Shown: in pieces, positions 52,452 through 60,607 of the stretch
Layout: each line of letters starts with the position of its first letter
How positions within the stretch are numbered: the first letter of the stretch is position 1
Origin: JAENVU01 sp038250905
GTDB lineage: Bacteria; Actinomycetota; Acidimicrobiia; IMCC26256; JAENVU01
Assembly: GCA_038250905.1 (NCBI GenBank)
Contig: JBBSBV010000009.1
Span: forward strand, 47,054-111,053
Length of the DNA stretch: 64,000 nucleotides
Reading direction: 5' to 3'
The notes under the pieces: generated by a model
What the model was told of the DNA's origin: nothing
The model's database searches: none
Seen by the model: the letters and a program-made list of their open reading frames with translations, nothing else
Position numbers and translations under genes: made by a program

Positions 52452-52742
52452 ATGACCGTCATCTGGGATCATCCCGAAGAACAGCGCTTGGTCGCAACCG
52501 TCGACGGTGAGGTCGCCCAACTCCAGTACGAACGACGCGACGGGCAGTTCGTCGTCACCCACACGCTCGTTCCCGACGCGATCAGCGGCCGTGGAATCGG
52601 CAGCGAGTTGGCCCGGGCCGCCGTCGAACACGCCCGCGCCGAGGAACTGGTCGTCGTCCCCCGCTGCCCGTTCCTGGCGCATTGGTTGCGCGAGAACCCC
52701 GAGGTCGCCGCGAGCGTCGACGTCGGGTCACCCCGGTCCTGA
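52452..52742 (+). CDS. Small GNAT-like acetyltransferase (NATD1/YjdJ type)
   Basis: A 96-residue protein with the short GNAT fold: FVVTHTLVPDAISGRGIGSELARAAVEHARAEE, cited in parts as THTLVPDAISGRGIGSELA and RAAVEHARAEELVVVPRCPF, ending with the HWLRENPE segment typical of the family. The acetyl-CoA binding R/Q-x-x-G-x-G is RGIGSE. Family members are small acetyltransferases of unknown substrate. A 51-base gap separates it from the upstream crotonase gene. Confidence 0.88.
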   Translation: MTVIWDHPEEQRLVATVDGEVAQLQYERRDGQFVVTHTLVPDAISGRGIGSELARAAVEHARAEELVVVPRCPFLAHWLRENPEVAASVDVGSPRS

Positions 52743-52968
52743 GCCCGCCCGCTTCGCTACGGCGACGAGACGGCAGTGGACGCCTCCTCGCAGTAGCCGA
52801 GTCGCTACCAACTGCATCGAGGAGCCCCGACTTCGGGACTGCAGCATTGATCGGATCGGGTGGTCGGGAGGTAGGGGCCAATGTCCCGTTTCCCGGCGGC
52901 GATGCGCCCTGGAACGCGAGACCCTCCACGTCGAGGATGGGGTGGAGACCAGAACCCGGGAGGCGAGC

Positions 52969-53481
52969 ATGCGAGCCGAAGATCACGTCGCGAGCAAGGA
53001 CACTGCCGGCGACACTCCCCCGCCGAGCCTGCCGCCGACGTGGTTCATGCACTGGTTCTGGCGCGTGCACCGCGTGCTGTACCGGCTCAGTGGCGGTCGG
53101 TTCCTCTGGTCGACGGCGAGCAAGCGAGGATGGGGCGCGCTGCATCTGACGACCGTCGGACGGAAGTCGGGCCAGGAACGCAACGTGATCGTCGGGTACC
53201 TCGAGGACGGTCCGAATCTCGTCGTCCTCGCGATGAACGGCTGGGAGGACGGCGATCCCGCGTGGTGGCGCAATCTCGAGGCCCACCCGGACACCGTCGT
53301 CCACTTGGCGGGTCGGCACCGGCGGCCCGTGCACGCGCGGCGTGCCGTCGGGGAAGAGCGTGACCGACTCTGGCAGCGCTGGGCCGTGGTCGACCGGGGA
53401 CTCGACGGCTATGCCGCCCTGCGGTCCAACGAGACACCGGTGGTCGTGCTCGAGCCGCGGGTGGAGACCGGACCCAACTGA
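52969..53481 (+). CDS. Deazaflavin-dependent nitroreductase family protein (Ddn type)
   Basis: The 170-residue protein matches the F420H2-dependent Ddn / nitroreductase family: GALHLTTVGRKSGQERNVIV near residue 55 and LVVLAMNGWEDGDPAWWRNLEAHPDTVVHL, cited as MNGWEDGDPAWWRNLEAHPD. Family members reduce quinones or nitro compounds with F420. The ATG at 52969 follows a GGGAGG ribosome binding site by five bases. The 226 bases before it (52743-52968) contain no visible gene. Confidence 0.88.
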   Translation: MRAEDHVASKDTAGDTPPPSLPPTWFMHWFWRVHRVLYRLSGGRFLWSTASKRGWGALHLTTVGRKSGQERNVIVGYLEDGPNLVVLAMNGWEDGDPAWWRNLEAHPDTVVHLAGRHRRPVHARRAVGEERDRLWQRWAVVDRGLDGYAALRSNETPVVVLEPRVETGPN

Positions 53482-53516
53482 GTTCGCTCGACCGCCAGGA
53501 CAGGCAGACCGGCGAG

Positions 53517-53813
53517 TCAGTCGGAGAGCAGACAGTCTTCGTACCGGCGGTCCGAGAACTGGGTCTCGGGCCAACTCGAACGTACCGCCTGCAGCGCGCG
53601 CACGACTGCGGCGTCGGCCACCCGCCACGGCAGCTGGGAAGGAATTCTCACCACCACCCGGAGCACCGGTCCTTCCCCGACGAAGGAAATTCGTGCCCCG
53701 GGGACGGGGAAACCGCCTCCTTCGCACGCAGCCCGCAGCTCGGCAGTTGCGAGTGCGTCGAGATCGGACCCGCGATCGGCGTGCCCGGGTGGCGATTGCA
53801 ACAAGGTCGTCAT
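53517..53813 (-). CDS. Hypothetical protein
   Basis: A 98-codon frame with good codon use but no recognised family. The middle (VPGARISFVGEGPVLRVVVRIPSQLPWRVADAAVVRALQA, in part RISFVGEGPVLRVVVRIP) predicts beta strands followed by an amphipathic helix. The C-terminus is acidic. It stands alone between the Ddn-type gene and the DUF1801 gene. It could be real but evidence is limited to reading-frame quality. Confidence 0.45.
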   Translation of the reverse strand: MTTLLQSPPGHADRGSDLDALATAELRAACEGGGFPVPGARISFVGEGPVLRVVVRIPSQLPWRVADAAVVRALQAVRSSWPETQFSDRRYEDCLLSD

Positions 53814-53954
53814 GACCCGATCCTGGTTCGCGCTCGAAGCGGATTCCAGGGTCCGAAGTCCCGACCTGGCGAGCAGTCGCGTGTCCCGGTGGCCGCGGAC
53901 ACGGCGCGGTCGGACTCCGGGAGCACGGAGGTCGGTACCTGGCGGTCAGGAGGC

Positions 53955-54386
53955 CTACTTCGCTCGACTGCGCGTCGGCTTGACGCGGGAGGAGTTGAGG
54001 TCGATCGCGGCGCGGATGAGCGCCTTGAACGCCCGCGCGTCCACCTTCTCGCCCTCACGGATGTCGATCGCGCGCCGCGTGTTCCCCTCGAGGCTCGAGT
54101 TGAAGAGCTTGGCCGGATCCGGCAACGAAGCGCCCTTGGCGAATGTGAGCTTCACGACCGCCTTGTACGGCTCGCCCGTGCAGATGATGCCGTCGTGTGA
54201 CCAGGTGGGCGTGCCCGGACTCGTCTTCTTCACCCACTTCATGTCCTCTTCGACATCCGGATCAGCCTCCGTGATGAGGGTGCGCATCCGGCTCAGCGTC
54301 TCCGCCCGCCAGTCGCCGAGATCCGCGATCCGCTGATCGATCCGCGCCGACGCCGAGTCCTCTTGGTTCGATACCGACTTGCTCAA
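53955..54386 (-). CDS. DUF1801 domain protein
   Basis: The 143-residue protein matches DUF1801: EDMKWVKKTSPGTPTWSHDGIICTG, then YKAVVKLTFAKGASLPDPAKLFNSSLEGNTRRAIDIREGEKVD, cited as VVKLTFAKGASLPDP and GNTRRAIDIREGEKVD. The domain is a small alpha/beta fold related to YdhG; function unknown. The start is a TTG at 54386, five bases after a GGGAGGA ribosome binding site, which decides the start. Confidence 0.88.
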   Translation of the reverse strand: MSKSVSNQEDSASARIDQRIADLGDWRAETLSRMRTLITEADPDVEEDMKWVKKTSPGTPTWSHDGIICTGEPYKAVVKLTFAKGASLPDPAKLFNSSLEGNTRRAIDIREGEKVDARAFKALIRAAIDLNSSRVKPTRSRAK

Positions 54387-54475
54387 GGGGTCCTCCCGAA
54401 TGTTCCAGTCGCCCTCCGACTGCTCCCAGCAAGCTATTCACCCGAGGTTGCCGGAGCGCGCTTCCGGAAACGCGG

Positions 54476-54970
54476 TCAGCCTCGCCAGGGACGCAGTCGC
54501 GGGTACCAGCCGGGGACCGCATCGCAGTAGCGGCGGTAGGCGTCTCCGTATCGTCGCCGCAATACCGGCTGCTCGTGGATCGTGACGAATGTCCACACCG
54601 CCACCATGAAGATGACCAACCAAACGAGCGTGGCGCGGCTCGAGAACAGGAGAGCCTGACCACCGATCATCGCCGCGACGGCTTGGTACATCGGGTTCCG
54701 GGTCCATCGGTAGAGCCCGCCGACGACCAGGACCTCGGTGGGTGCGATCGGGGCGGGAGTGCCCCGTCCCTCGACAACGAACTGCACGAACGCGGCGGCT
54801 GTGGTGGCGAACCCTACGAAGATCAGCGTCGCGGCGACCCATCGCGTCGCACCGACGACGGGCCCGTCCCAGCCGGTGAGCCACCACGGCACCAACCCCG
54901 CGGTGATTCCGGGTGCGACGGCGAAGAACACGAGCGCACCGACCGTCGCACGCCCAGTCGAGCGAGACAA
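54476..54970 (-). CDS. Isoprenylcysteine carboxyl methyltransferase-like membrane protein
   Basis: The 164-residue membrane protein has four or five helices and the ICMT/PEMT-like C-terminal signature: GGLYRWTRNPMYQAVAAMIGGQ (G-x-Y-x-x-x-R-N-P-M-Y) and HEQPVLRRRYGDAYRRYCDAVPGWYP, cited as LRRRYGDAYRRYCDAVP. Such proteins methylate lipids or small acceptors in the membrane. The TTG start at 54970 follows an AAAGGGG stretch at five bases. Confidence 0.88.
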   Translation of the reverse strand: MSRSTGRATVGALVFFAVAPGITAGLVPWWLTGWDGPVVGATRWVAATLIFVGFATTAAAFVQFVVEGRGTPAPIAPTEVLVVGGLYRWTRNPMYQAVAAMIGGQALLFSSRATLVWLVIFMVAVWTFVTIHEQPVLRRRYGDAYRRYCDAVPGWYPRLRPWRG

Positions 54971-55085
54971 TCTGACCCCTTTCGAAGCTGATCAGATCTT
55001 AGGTTGGAGGGAAACGGCGGGCTTCCCGACCGGCATCCGGCCACGCGACGTGACGCTCGGCAAGACGCGGTGACGAGCGGCCTCG

Positions 55086-56213
55086 TTACCGCTGAAGCGG
55101 GACCACCCAAAGCAACGTGATACCGCCGTCCGGGCCGGGACCGACATCCGCGTGGCCCCCCAGTTCCCTCGCTCGGTATTCCATATTGCGTATGCCGTTC
55201 CCGGCACCGGACGCGCTGACGAAGCCTCGCCCATCGTCGGTGACTTCGAGCGTCAGGTTGGTGTCCGCCACGACGCGTACCCGTACCGCGTTCGCCGCCG
55301 CGTGCTTCGCGACGTTCGAGAGTGCTTCTCGCAACACGGGGACAAACTGACCGGTCACGCTCGCGGGCACTGTCGAATCGATCGCTCCCTCGAATGAAAC
55401 GGTCGGCGAGAAGCCCAACGCACGGGAGGATTCCGTGACGAGGTCGAGAATCTCGAGTTGGAGACTTCGCCCTTCTTCGCGCGTGGCGCCGATGCCGAAG
55501 ATCACCGAACGAATCTGCTGGATCGTCACATCGATCGCGTCGATATGTTGTTCGAGCCGGACCGCGGCAATCTCGGGGTCGTCGAGCCGCGCCGCCGTTC
55601 CCTGCATTGCGAGACCGGTTGCGAAGAGTTGCTGCAGCACCGTGTCGTGAAGATCGCGGGCGATCCGTTCACGGTCGGCGAGGACATCGAGCTCGGCGGC
55701 GCGTTCGTGGAGCCGAGCGTTTTCGATCGCGAGGGACACCGCTGCACCAAGAGCCTGCGTGAGTTCCTGGTCGACATCCGAGAACGCGTCGCCACCTTCC
55801 TTCTCGGTGAGGTAGAGATTGCCGAACACTTCACCACGGACGAAGAGCGGTACCCCGAGGAATGTCGTCATCGCCGGATGACCCGGCGGAAATCCGAAAC
55901 TCGACGGATGCTCACCGATGTCGGGAAGGCGGATCGCAGTCGGATCCGTGATCAGCAGCCCCAGGATGCCGTGGCCCTTCGGTAACTCCCCGATCCGGGC
56001 AATCTGCTCGTCGTCCATTCCGGCGGTGATGAACTCGGCGAGATACGTCCGCGTCGGATCGAGCACACCGATCGCCGCGTACTGCGCCCCCACCATGTCG
56101 CGCGCGGCTTCCACCACCCGCTGGAGCAAGGTGGTCAGCTCCAAGTCGTAAGAGCTGGCCATCACCGCGTCGAGCAGCCGGCGGAGCTGTGTCGGACTCG
56201 CATGGATCGGCAC
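55086..56213 (-). CDS. GAF-domain sensor histidine kinase (DevS-like)
   Basis: The 375-residue cytoplasmic protein has a GAF domain (residues 25-165: GAQYAAIGVLDPTRTYLAEFITAGM, cited as QYAAIGVLDPTRTYLAEF), a HisKA_3 domain with phospho-acceptor His189 in IARDLHDTVLQQLFATGL, and a HATPase domain ending GNGIRNMEYRARELGG. This layout matches DevS/DosT-type redox and gas sensors; no heme-binding His can be asserted. No response regulator gene adjoins it, so it is an orphan kinase here. The GTG start at 56213 is divergent from the small repeat-protein gene. Confidence 0.92.
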   Translation of the reverse strand: MPIHASPTQLRRLLDAVMASSYDLELTTLLQRVVEAARDMVGAQYAAIGVLDPTRTYLAEFITAGMDDEQIARIGELPKGHGILGLLITDPTAIRLPDIGEHPSSFGFPPGHPAMTTFLGVPLFVRGEVFGNLYLTEKEGGDAFSDVDQELTQALGAAVSLAIENARLHERAAELDVLADRERIARDLHDTVLQQLFATGLAMQGTAARLDDPEIAAVRLEQHIDAIDVTIQQIRSVIFGIGATREEGRSLQLEILDLVTESSRALGFSPTVSFEGAIDSTVPASVTGQFVPVLREALSNVAKHAAANAVRVRVVADTNLTLEVTDDGRGFVSASGAGNGIRNMEYRARELGGHADVGPGPDGGITLLWVVPLQR

Positions 56214-56455
56214 GTGCGCACCCTACGCGCGACTCGGGACCCTCGGCTCTCGACGTCCATCGCCGGGATTGCACCGCTCGCTCGGGACGTCTTGTCGCGC
56301 CCTTGCCCCAGGGCAGTAACCGCTGACCGGATGTGCGTATCGCCGCGCACACTTCCTATGTCGTCTGGCCCACAGACCCCAGCGCGTCGGGCCGCGATGA
56401 TGAACAAGTCAGCAACCCACCGAGCCGGACGGCCGGACAACCCAAGGAGCAGGAC

Positions 56456-56635
56456 ATGCCACGCATCCGATTCGACAAGACCGAGATCATCGATGACACC
56501 GAAGGCAACACCCTCAAAACCGGTCACGTCACGGACGGGGTCGAGGACGACACCGAGGGGAACACCCTGAAGAGCCACGTCACGGATGGCGTTGAGAACG
56601 ACGACACCGAAGGCAACAGCTTCCGCGGTCACTGA
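56456..56635 (+). CDS. 59-residue repeat protein, DDTEGN repeats
   Basis: A short gene with an AAGGAG ribosome binding site (56444-56449) six bases before the ATG and a hairpin terminator after it. The 59-residue product repeats a unit of exactly 18 residues: DDTEGN starts at residues 13, 31 and 49, each followed by a polar segment (TLKTGHVTDGVE, TLKSHVTDGVEN, SFRGH). Each repeat holds one His, and the protein is acidic with no cysteines and no signal peptide. I do not recognise a family. It could be a peptide precursor or a metal/phosphate-binding scaffold; both are speculation. It is divergent from the GAF kinase gene. Confidence 0.72.
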   Translation: MPRIRFDKTEIIDDTEGNTLKTGHVTDGVEDDTEGNTLKSHVTDGVENDDTEGNSFRGH

Positions 56636-56652
56636 CCGATCGGGGTAGGGCA

Positions 56653-56693
56653 GACAACTCCCGTCGTGGTCGCAAGGCCCGGCGGGAGTTGTC
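56653..56693 (+). terminator. Hairpin terminator after the repeat-protein gene
   Basis: GACAACTCCCG (56653-56663) pairs perfectly with CGGGAGTTGTC (56683-56693) around a 19-base loop. It starts 18 bases after the stop of the 59-residue repeat protein, supporting that gene as a separate transcription unit. No T-run follows. Confidence 0.6.
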
Positions 56694-56839
56694 GCGCCAG
56701 GAGCAACCACGCGGCGCGGGTGACCTTCGCCGCGATACGGACACCGGACACGGATGCCGGATGCCAGACCACACCGGGACTATCGCCCCTGGTCAGGCGC
56801 GGTTCCGTTCACGAGAGTCGCAGGAAAGGGAGGTCCTCG

Positions 56840-57826
56840 ATGTCGGGACGGATCCGGGCAATCATCGTCGCTGCGGTCGCACTCGCCGCCGCCGGCAGTG
56901 CGGCCACCGCCGCGGGCGCCAGCGACCGGTCACAGGGGACGACGGAAACGACGGCCGCGCCGGTGATCACCGCGAGCGCGTTACCGACGCTCACCGCGGC
57001 ACCGGTCACCGGCCTTCACGAACTGAGCGTTGTGCGGTTCAACGGTACCGGCTTCGGCCCGGAGGAGGTCGTCGGCACGGCGCACGAGTGCGTGACGGGC
57101 GGAGCCTGCGATCTGTCATTCGGCACCGAAACGGTGGCGGACGCCACCGGCGCGGTGATCGACGCGCCGACGGGCGTACATCGGGAGATCGACGTCGGCG
57201 GCAACCACATCGTGTGCGACGCGGCGCCAGAAACATGCTCGGTGCAGGTGGGCACCTGGGAGTTCCCGGTCGCGTTCGCGACGCCGCGCGAGATCGTCAC
57301 GGTCTACCCCACGAGTGACCTCGTCGACGGCCAGTGGGTGACGATCGCCGCGCGCAACTTCGAGCCTTCGCGCTACGTCCTCACCACGGAATGTGCAACC
57401 GCAGACGGCGATGCGGCGCACTGCTGGAACACCCATGCGGTGATCTACGCGCCGACCGGTCCGGATGGCAGCGTGGTGCGCACCGGTCAGGTCGTGCGCT
57501 CGCTCCCGACGCCGAGCGGCACCGTCGACTGCGCCACCCAGACCTGCTATCTCGCAAGTGAGGACATCACCGACTACCACCACCGCTGGATCGTCCCGAT
57601 CCAGATCATCACCAAGACCGAGACCACGAGCACCACTGCACCCACGACTTCGACGACCTCCGCGGCCGACACCTTGCCGAAGACCGGCGGATCGAGCGGC
57701 AGTGCCGTGTGGGCCGGCCTGCTGGCGGTGCTGGTCGGATCGGTGCTCGTCGCCATTGGGCGACGACGCCGCGTCCCCCCGGGAGCCGATCGAGCCGGTC
57801 ACCGCACCTCGGCAACCGGCTCGTAG
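56840..57826 (+). CDS. Sortase-anchored surface protein with two neocarzinostatin-like domains
   Basis: The 328-residue protein has a signal peptide (MSGRIRAIIVAAVALAAAGS, cleavage near residue 27), two Ig-like domains, a Thr/Ser-rich spacer (residues 258-276) and a cell-wall sorting signal: LPKTG at 279-283, a membrane helix and RRRR. The second domain (VYPTSDLVDGQWVTIAARNF; Cys185/Cys195 and Cys231/Cys236 in GTVDCATQTCYLAS) has the disulfide spacing of the neocarzinostatin family, 10 and 5 residues. The first domain has Cys84/Cys90 and Cys126/Cys133. No sortase gene is in the window. The ATG follows GGGAGG by six bases. Confidence 0.82.
   Translation: MSGRIRAIIVAAVALAAAGSAATAAGASDRSQGTTETTAAPVITASALPTLTAAPVTGLHELSVVRFNGTGFGPEEVVGTAHECVTGGACDLSFGTETVADATGAVIDAPTGVHREIDVGGNHIVCDAAPETCSVQVGTWEFPVAFATPREIVTVYPTSDLVDGQWVTIAARNFEPSRYVLTTECATADGDAAHCWNTHAVIYAPTGPDGSVVRTGQVVRSLPTPSGTVDCATQTCYLASEDITDYHHRWIVPIQIITKTETTSTTAPTTSTTSAADTLPKTGGSSGSAVWAGLLAVLVGSVLVAIGRRRRVPPGADRAGHRTSATGS
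57791..57823 (+). terminator. Hairpin at the end of the surface-protein gene
   Basis: CGAGCCGGT (57791-57799) and ACCGGCTCG (57815-57823) form a perfect nine-base stem that overlaps the last codons of the surface protein. It is placed to act as a terminator, but no T-run follows. Confidence 0.4.
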
Positions 57827-57846
57827 GTCTCTCACCTGCATTTCTG

Positions 57847-57878
57847 TGGTCAGGCTGCCGGGACTCGAACCCGGGACC
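57847..57878 (-). pseudogene. tRNA 3'-end fragment (T arm, acceptor strand and CCA)
   Basis: Read on the minus strand, this segment has a perfect T stem-loop (CCGGG, TTCGAGT, CCCGG at 57858-57874), then a seven-base acceptor strand CAGCCTG, a discriminator A and an encoded CCA ending at 57847. The matching 5' acceptor strand CAGGCTG is not found in the 90 bases upstream, so no complete tRNA is present. Such 3'-end pieces are typical of integration sites of mobile elements in tRNA genes, which is inference here. Confidence 0.5.
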
Positions 57879-58087
57879 ATCGGTCCCCCAGACCTCCTCT
57901 CCGTGGCGTTCCCGCTGATCGACTCCGGAGACACACAACCCTGAATACCACCTGGAAACACGCTTCGGACGCCGGAGACGGGAGCGAATCGTCGTCCGTC
58001 AGCGCGTCGTCAGAGGCGCGGCAGCGTCCGAGCGCAGGGTGATGACCTCGAGGCACTGCGTCACGAGACATCATTTCGGAGGCATTC

Positions 58088-59497
58088 ATGTCAGTACTTC
58101 AGCACTCGAGGGATCGGTCTTCGACCCGCCACTCTGAGGCCACGACCCCCGACACGGGCCCGGTCATCCACGACGGATCCGCACGAGAGGGACACGTCGG
58201 ACGGATCGTCGCCGGATCGATGGCAGCTGGCCTCCTCGGCGCGATCGCCGTCGTCGCCGGACCACTCGCCGGTGCCCGAGAGCACCTCGTTACCGGATCG
58301 GTCCTCCTCGTCTTCGCAGCAGCGTGGGCCGCTATGGCGTTCCTCTCCGACCGGCGGACGGACCAGCCTCAACGCTGGGCGTTCGCTCCCGCCGCCTTCA
58401 TGGGAACCGCCGGCGTTGCCGTTCTCGCGGCCGCGCCGACGGGCAACGAGCTCGGCTGGGTCTGGCCTCCGATGCTCGCCGCGCTCGTCGTCTGGATGGT
58501 CGTCCGCTCCCGGCAGGCGCTCCACAGCCACACCCGAGCCTGGGTGCTGTACCCCGTGTTCGCCGCGTTGTTGCTGTCAGCCGTCGGCGGCACCTATGAG
58601 ACCTACCGCGAAACCGTCGATCCGACCGCCTATCCCATGCCGGGACGGCTCGTCAGCGTCAGTGACCACAAGCTTCACATCAACTGCGTGGGTACCGGAA
58701 GTCCCACGGTCGTCCTCGAGCCCGGTCTGGGCGAACTGTCGTCCGCCATGGGCTGGATCACCCAGAACGTTGCCAGCACCACGAGGGTCTGTGTCTACGA
58801 CCGCGCCGGTCGGGGGTGGAGTCAGTCGACGCCCGCACCGCGCAACGGGGTTCAGACCGCAAGAGATCTCCACGCACTCCTCGAGCGTGCCGGCGAACAG
58901 GGACCGTACGTACTTGCGGGCCACTCGGCCGGCGGCCTCTACGTCCAGAACTTCGCGCACCTCTACCCGCACGACGTTGCCGGCGTCGTGCTGTTGGATT
59001 CCATGCATCCCCAACAAGCCACACGGATCGCGTCGTACGCCCAGTTCTACGAGATGTTCCGCCGAGCATCCGGCGTCTTGCCATCACTGTCCCGCCTCGG
59101 CGTCGGCCGCCTCATGTACGGCACCGGGTACGAAGGGCTCCCCGCACGTTCTCGTGACGAGGAGCGCGCGTTCCTTGCCACGCCACGCGCCGCCCGTAGC
59201 GTCCGCGACGAGTTCTCCGTCATCAAGACAGCGATGCGTCAGGCCGGAGCACTCCACACGCTCGGAGACCGACCCCTCGTCGTGCTCACCGCCCGCAAGG
59301 GCGCCGAGCCGGGTTGGATGACGTTGCAGAACGAACTCGCAGCGCTGTCGACCAACAGCGCTCACCACGTGCTGCCGAACGCCGAGCACTCGATGCTCAC
59401 CGAAGACAAGCGCACCGCCGCCCAGTCCAGCAACGCGATCCGGCAGGTCGTCAACGCCGTCCGCACCGGAGCAACCCTGAACCGAGAGGTGCGCTGA
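58088..59497 (+). CDS. Membrane alpha/beta hydrolase
   Basis: The 469-residue protein has four or five N-terminal membrane helices (residues 40-170) and a C-terminal alpha/beta hydrolase. The nucleophile is Ser280 in LAGHSAGGLYVQNF, the oxyanion region is VVLEPGLGELSSAMGW, and the catalytic His is likely in LPNAEHSML. The hydrolase probably sits outside the membrane. The substrate is unknown. A GGAGG ribosome binding site precedes the ATG by five bases. A second hydrolase follows after one base, suggesting a joint role. Confidence 0.86.
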   Translation: MSVLQHSRDRSSTRHSEATTPDTGPVIHDGSAREGHVGRIVAGSMAAGLLGAIAVVAGPLAGAREHLVTGSVLLVFAAAWAAMAFLSDRRTDQPQRWAFAPAAFMGTAGVAVLAAAPTGNELGWVWPPMLAALVVWMVVRSRQALHSHTRAWVLYPVFAALLLSAVGGTYETYRETVDPTAYPMPGRLVSVSDHKLHINCVGTGSPTVVLEPGLGELSSAMGWITQNVASTTRVCVYDRAGRGWSQSTPAPRNGVQTARDLHALLERAGEQGPYVLAGHSAGGLYVQNFAHLYPHDVAGVVLLDSMHPQQATRIASYAQFYEMFRRASGVLPSLSRLGVGRLMYGTGYEGLPARSRDEERAFLATPRAARSVRDEFSVIKTAMRQAGALHTLGDRPLVVLTARKGAEPGWMTLQNELAALSTNSAHHVLPNAEHSMLTEDKRTAAQSSNAIRQVVNAVRTGATLNREVR

Positions 59498-59498
59498 C

Positions 59499-60563
59499 AT
59501 GAACGTCAGAACCTTCACCACGATCACCGCCGGCATCACACTGGTCGTCACACTCTCGGCCTGCGGCAGTTCGGCTACCCACCCCGCTACGAGCAAGACG
59601 CACCGACCGGACGCACCGGTGACGACAACACCGTCGGCCAGGTCGAGGTCATTGCTTCCTGCGCCGAGCGGCTCATTCCCGGTCGGCGTCCGCACCGTTC
59701 CCAATGTCAGCCCGGACGCCACGACAACGCTGTGGTATCCGGCGCAGCGCGGCACCCGGAGCGGCACGATCCGGTATGTCGACAGCGCAACGGCAAGCGC
59801 GATGGGACTGAGCCCTGGCCAACTCGACGTGGTCAGAGTGCACGCGACTACGAACACGGCCCCGGCACCCGCAGCGACGGCGCGGCCAGTCGTCGTGTTG
59901 ATGCCCGGCTGGGGCAACCCGATGGCGTTGTCGACCACGTTGGCTCAAGACCTGGCGAGTCACGGCTACGTCGTCGTTGCGATCGACCCAAATCCAGGAT
60001 CCGAGGACCGCAACACCCTGCCCGCCGACACGGCGCGTCCCGGGCGGCGACTCGAGCAGGTCGCCGCCGGGATCGACTTCGCAGCGGGCAGGGAGATCGA
60101 CAAACTCGTCGGACCGGTCGACCGGGACCGCATCGCGATCGGTGGCCACTCGATCGCGGGCGCGGTCGCTTTCCAAGTCGCCATCACCGACCGGCGCATC
60201 CACGCGATCTTCAACCTCGACGGATGGCTGCACGGACCGGCGCTGACGACACCCGTCGAAGTCCCGGCGCTCGCACTCGACGCCTCCGGACTCGACGCGG
60301 AGTCACAAGCCGTCATCGCCCGCACCGGTACGGCCGTCACCGTGAAGCTCGACGGTGCCACGCATCTCGACGTCACCGACCTGCCCTGTCTCATCCCGGC
60401 TCTCGGAGCGCTGGCGCCGGTTCTCAGGCTCGGCTCCATCGGGTGCACCGGCCCGCGCACCAGCAGCGCAATCGTCGTTCGGTTCCTCGACGCCGTCCTC
60501 AAGGACGGTGTGAGCACACCCTCGGCGACCGCGCTCAGTACCGGCCTCCAGGGCGCGGCCTAA
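59499..60563 (+). CDS. Lipoprotein alpha/beta hydrolase (PAF-acetylhydrolase / chlorophyllase-like)
   Basis: The 354-residue protein has a lipoprotein signal peptide with lipobox LSAC (Cys at residue 22) and an alpha/beta hydrolase domain: VVLMPGWGNPMALSTTLAQDLASHGYVVVAID, cited as VVLMPGWGNPMALSTTLAQD, then the nucleophile elbow GGHSIAGAVAFQ and a likely catalytic His in GATHLDVTD. It should act on an ester outside the membrane, anchored by lipid. It follows the membrane hydrolase with a one-base gap (TGACATG). Confidence 0.85.
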   Translation: MNVRTFTTITAGITLVVTLSACGSSATHPATSKTHRPDAPVTTTPSARSRSLLPAPSGSFPVGVRTVPNVSPDATTTLWYPAQRGTRSGTIRYVDSATASAMGLSPGQLDVVRVHATTNTAPAPAATARPVVVLMPGWGNPMALSTTLAQDLASHGYVVVAIDPNPGSEDRNTLPADTARPGRRLEQVAAGIDFAAGREIDKLVGPVDRDRIAIGGHSIAGAVAFQVAITDRRIHAIFNLDGWLHGPALTTPVEVPALALDASGLDAESQAVIARTGTAVTVKLDGATHLDVTDLPCLIPALGALAPVLRLGSIGCTGPRTSSAIVVRFLDAVLKDGVSTPSATALSTGLQGAA

Positions 60564-60607
60564 GCATGCGCCGTGCTGGCTCTCATCTCACCTCGAAAGG
60601 ACAAACA

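Noticed and set aside
57847..57935. Complete tRNA gene on the minus strand
   Set aside because: T arm and CCA end are good, but no 5' acceptor strand complementary to CAGCCTG nor a convincing D arm was found.
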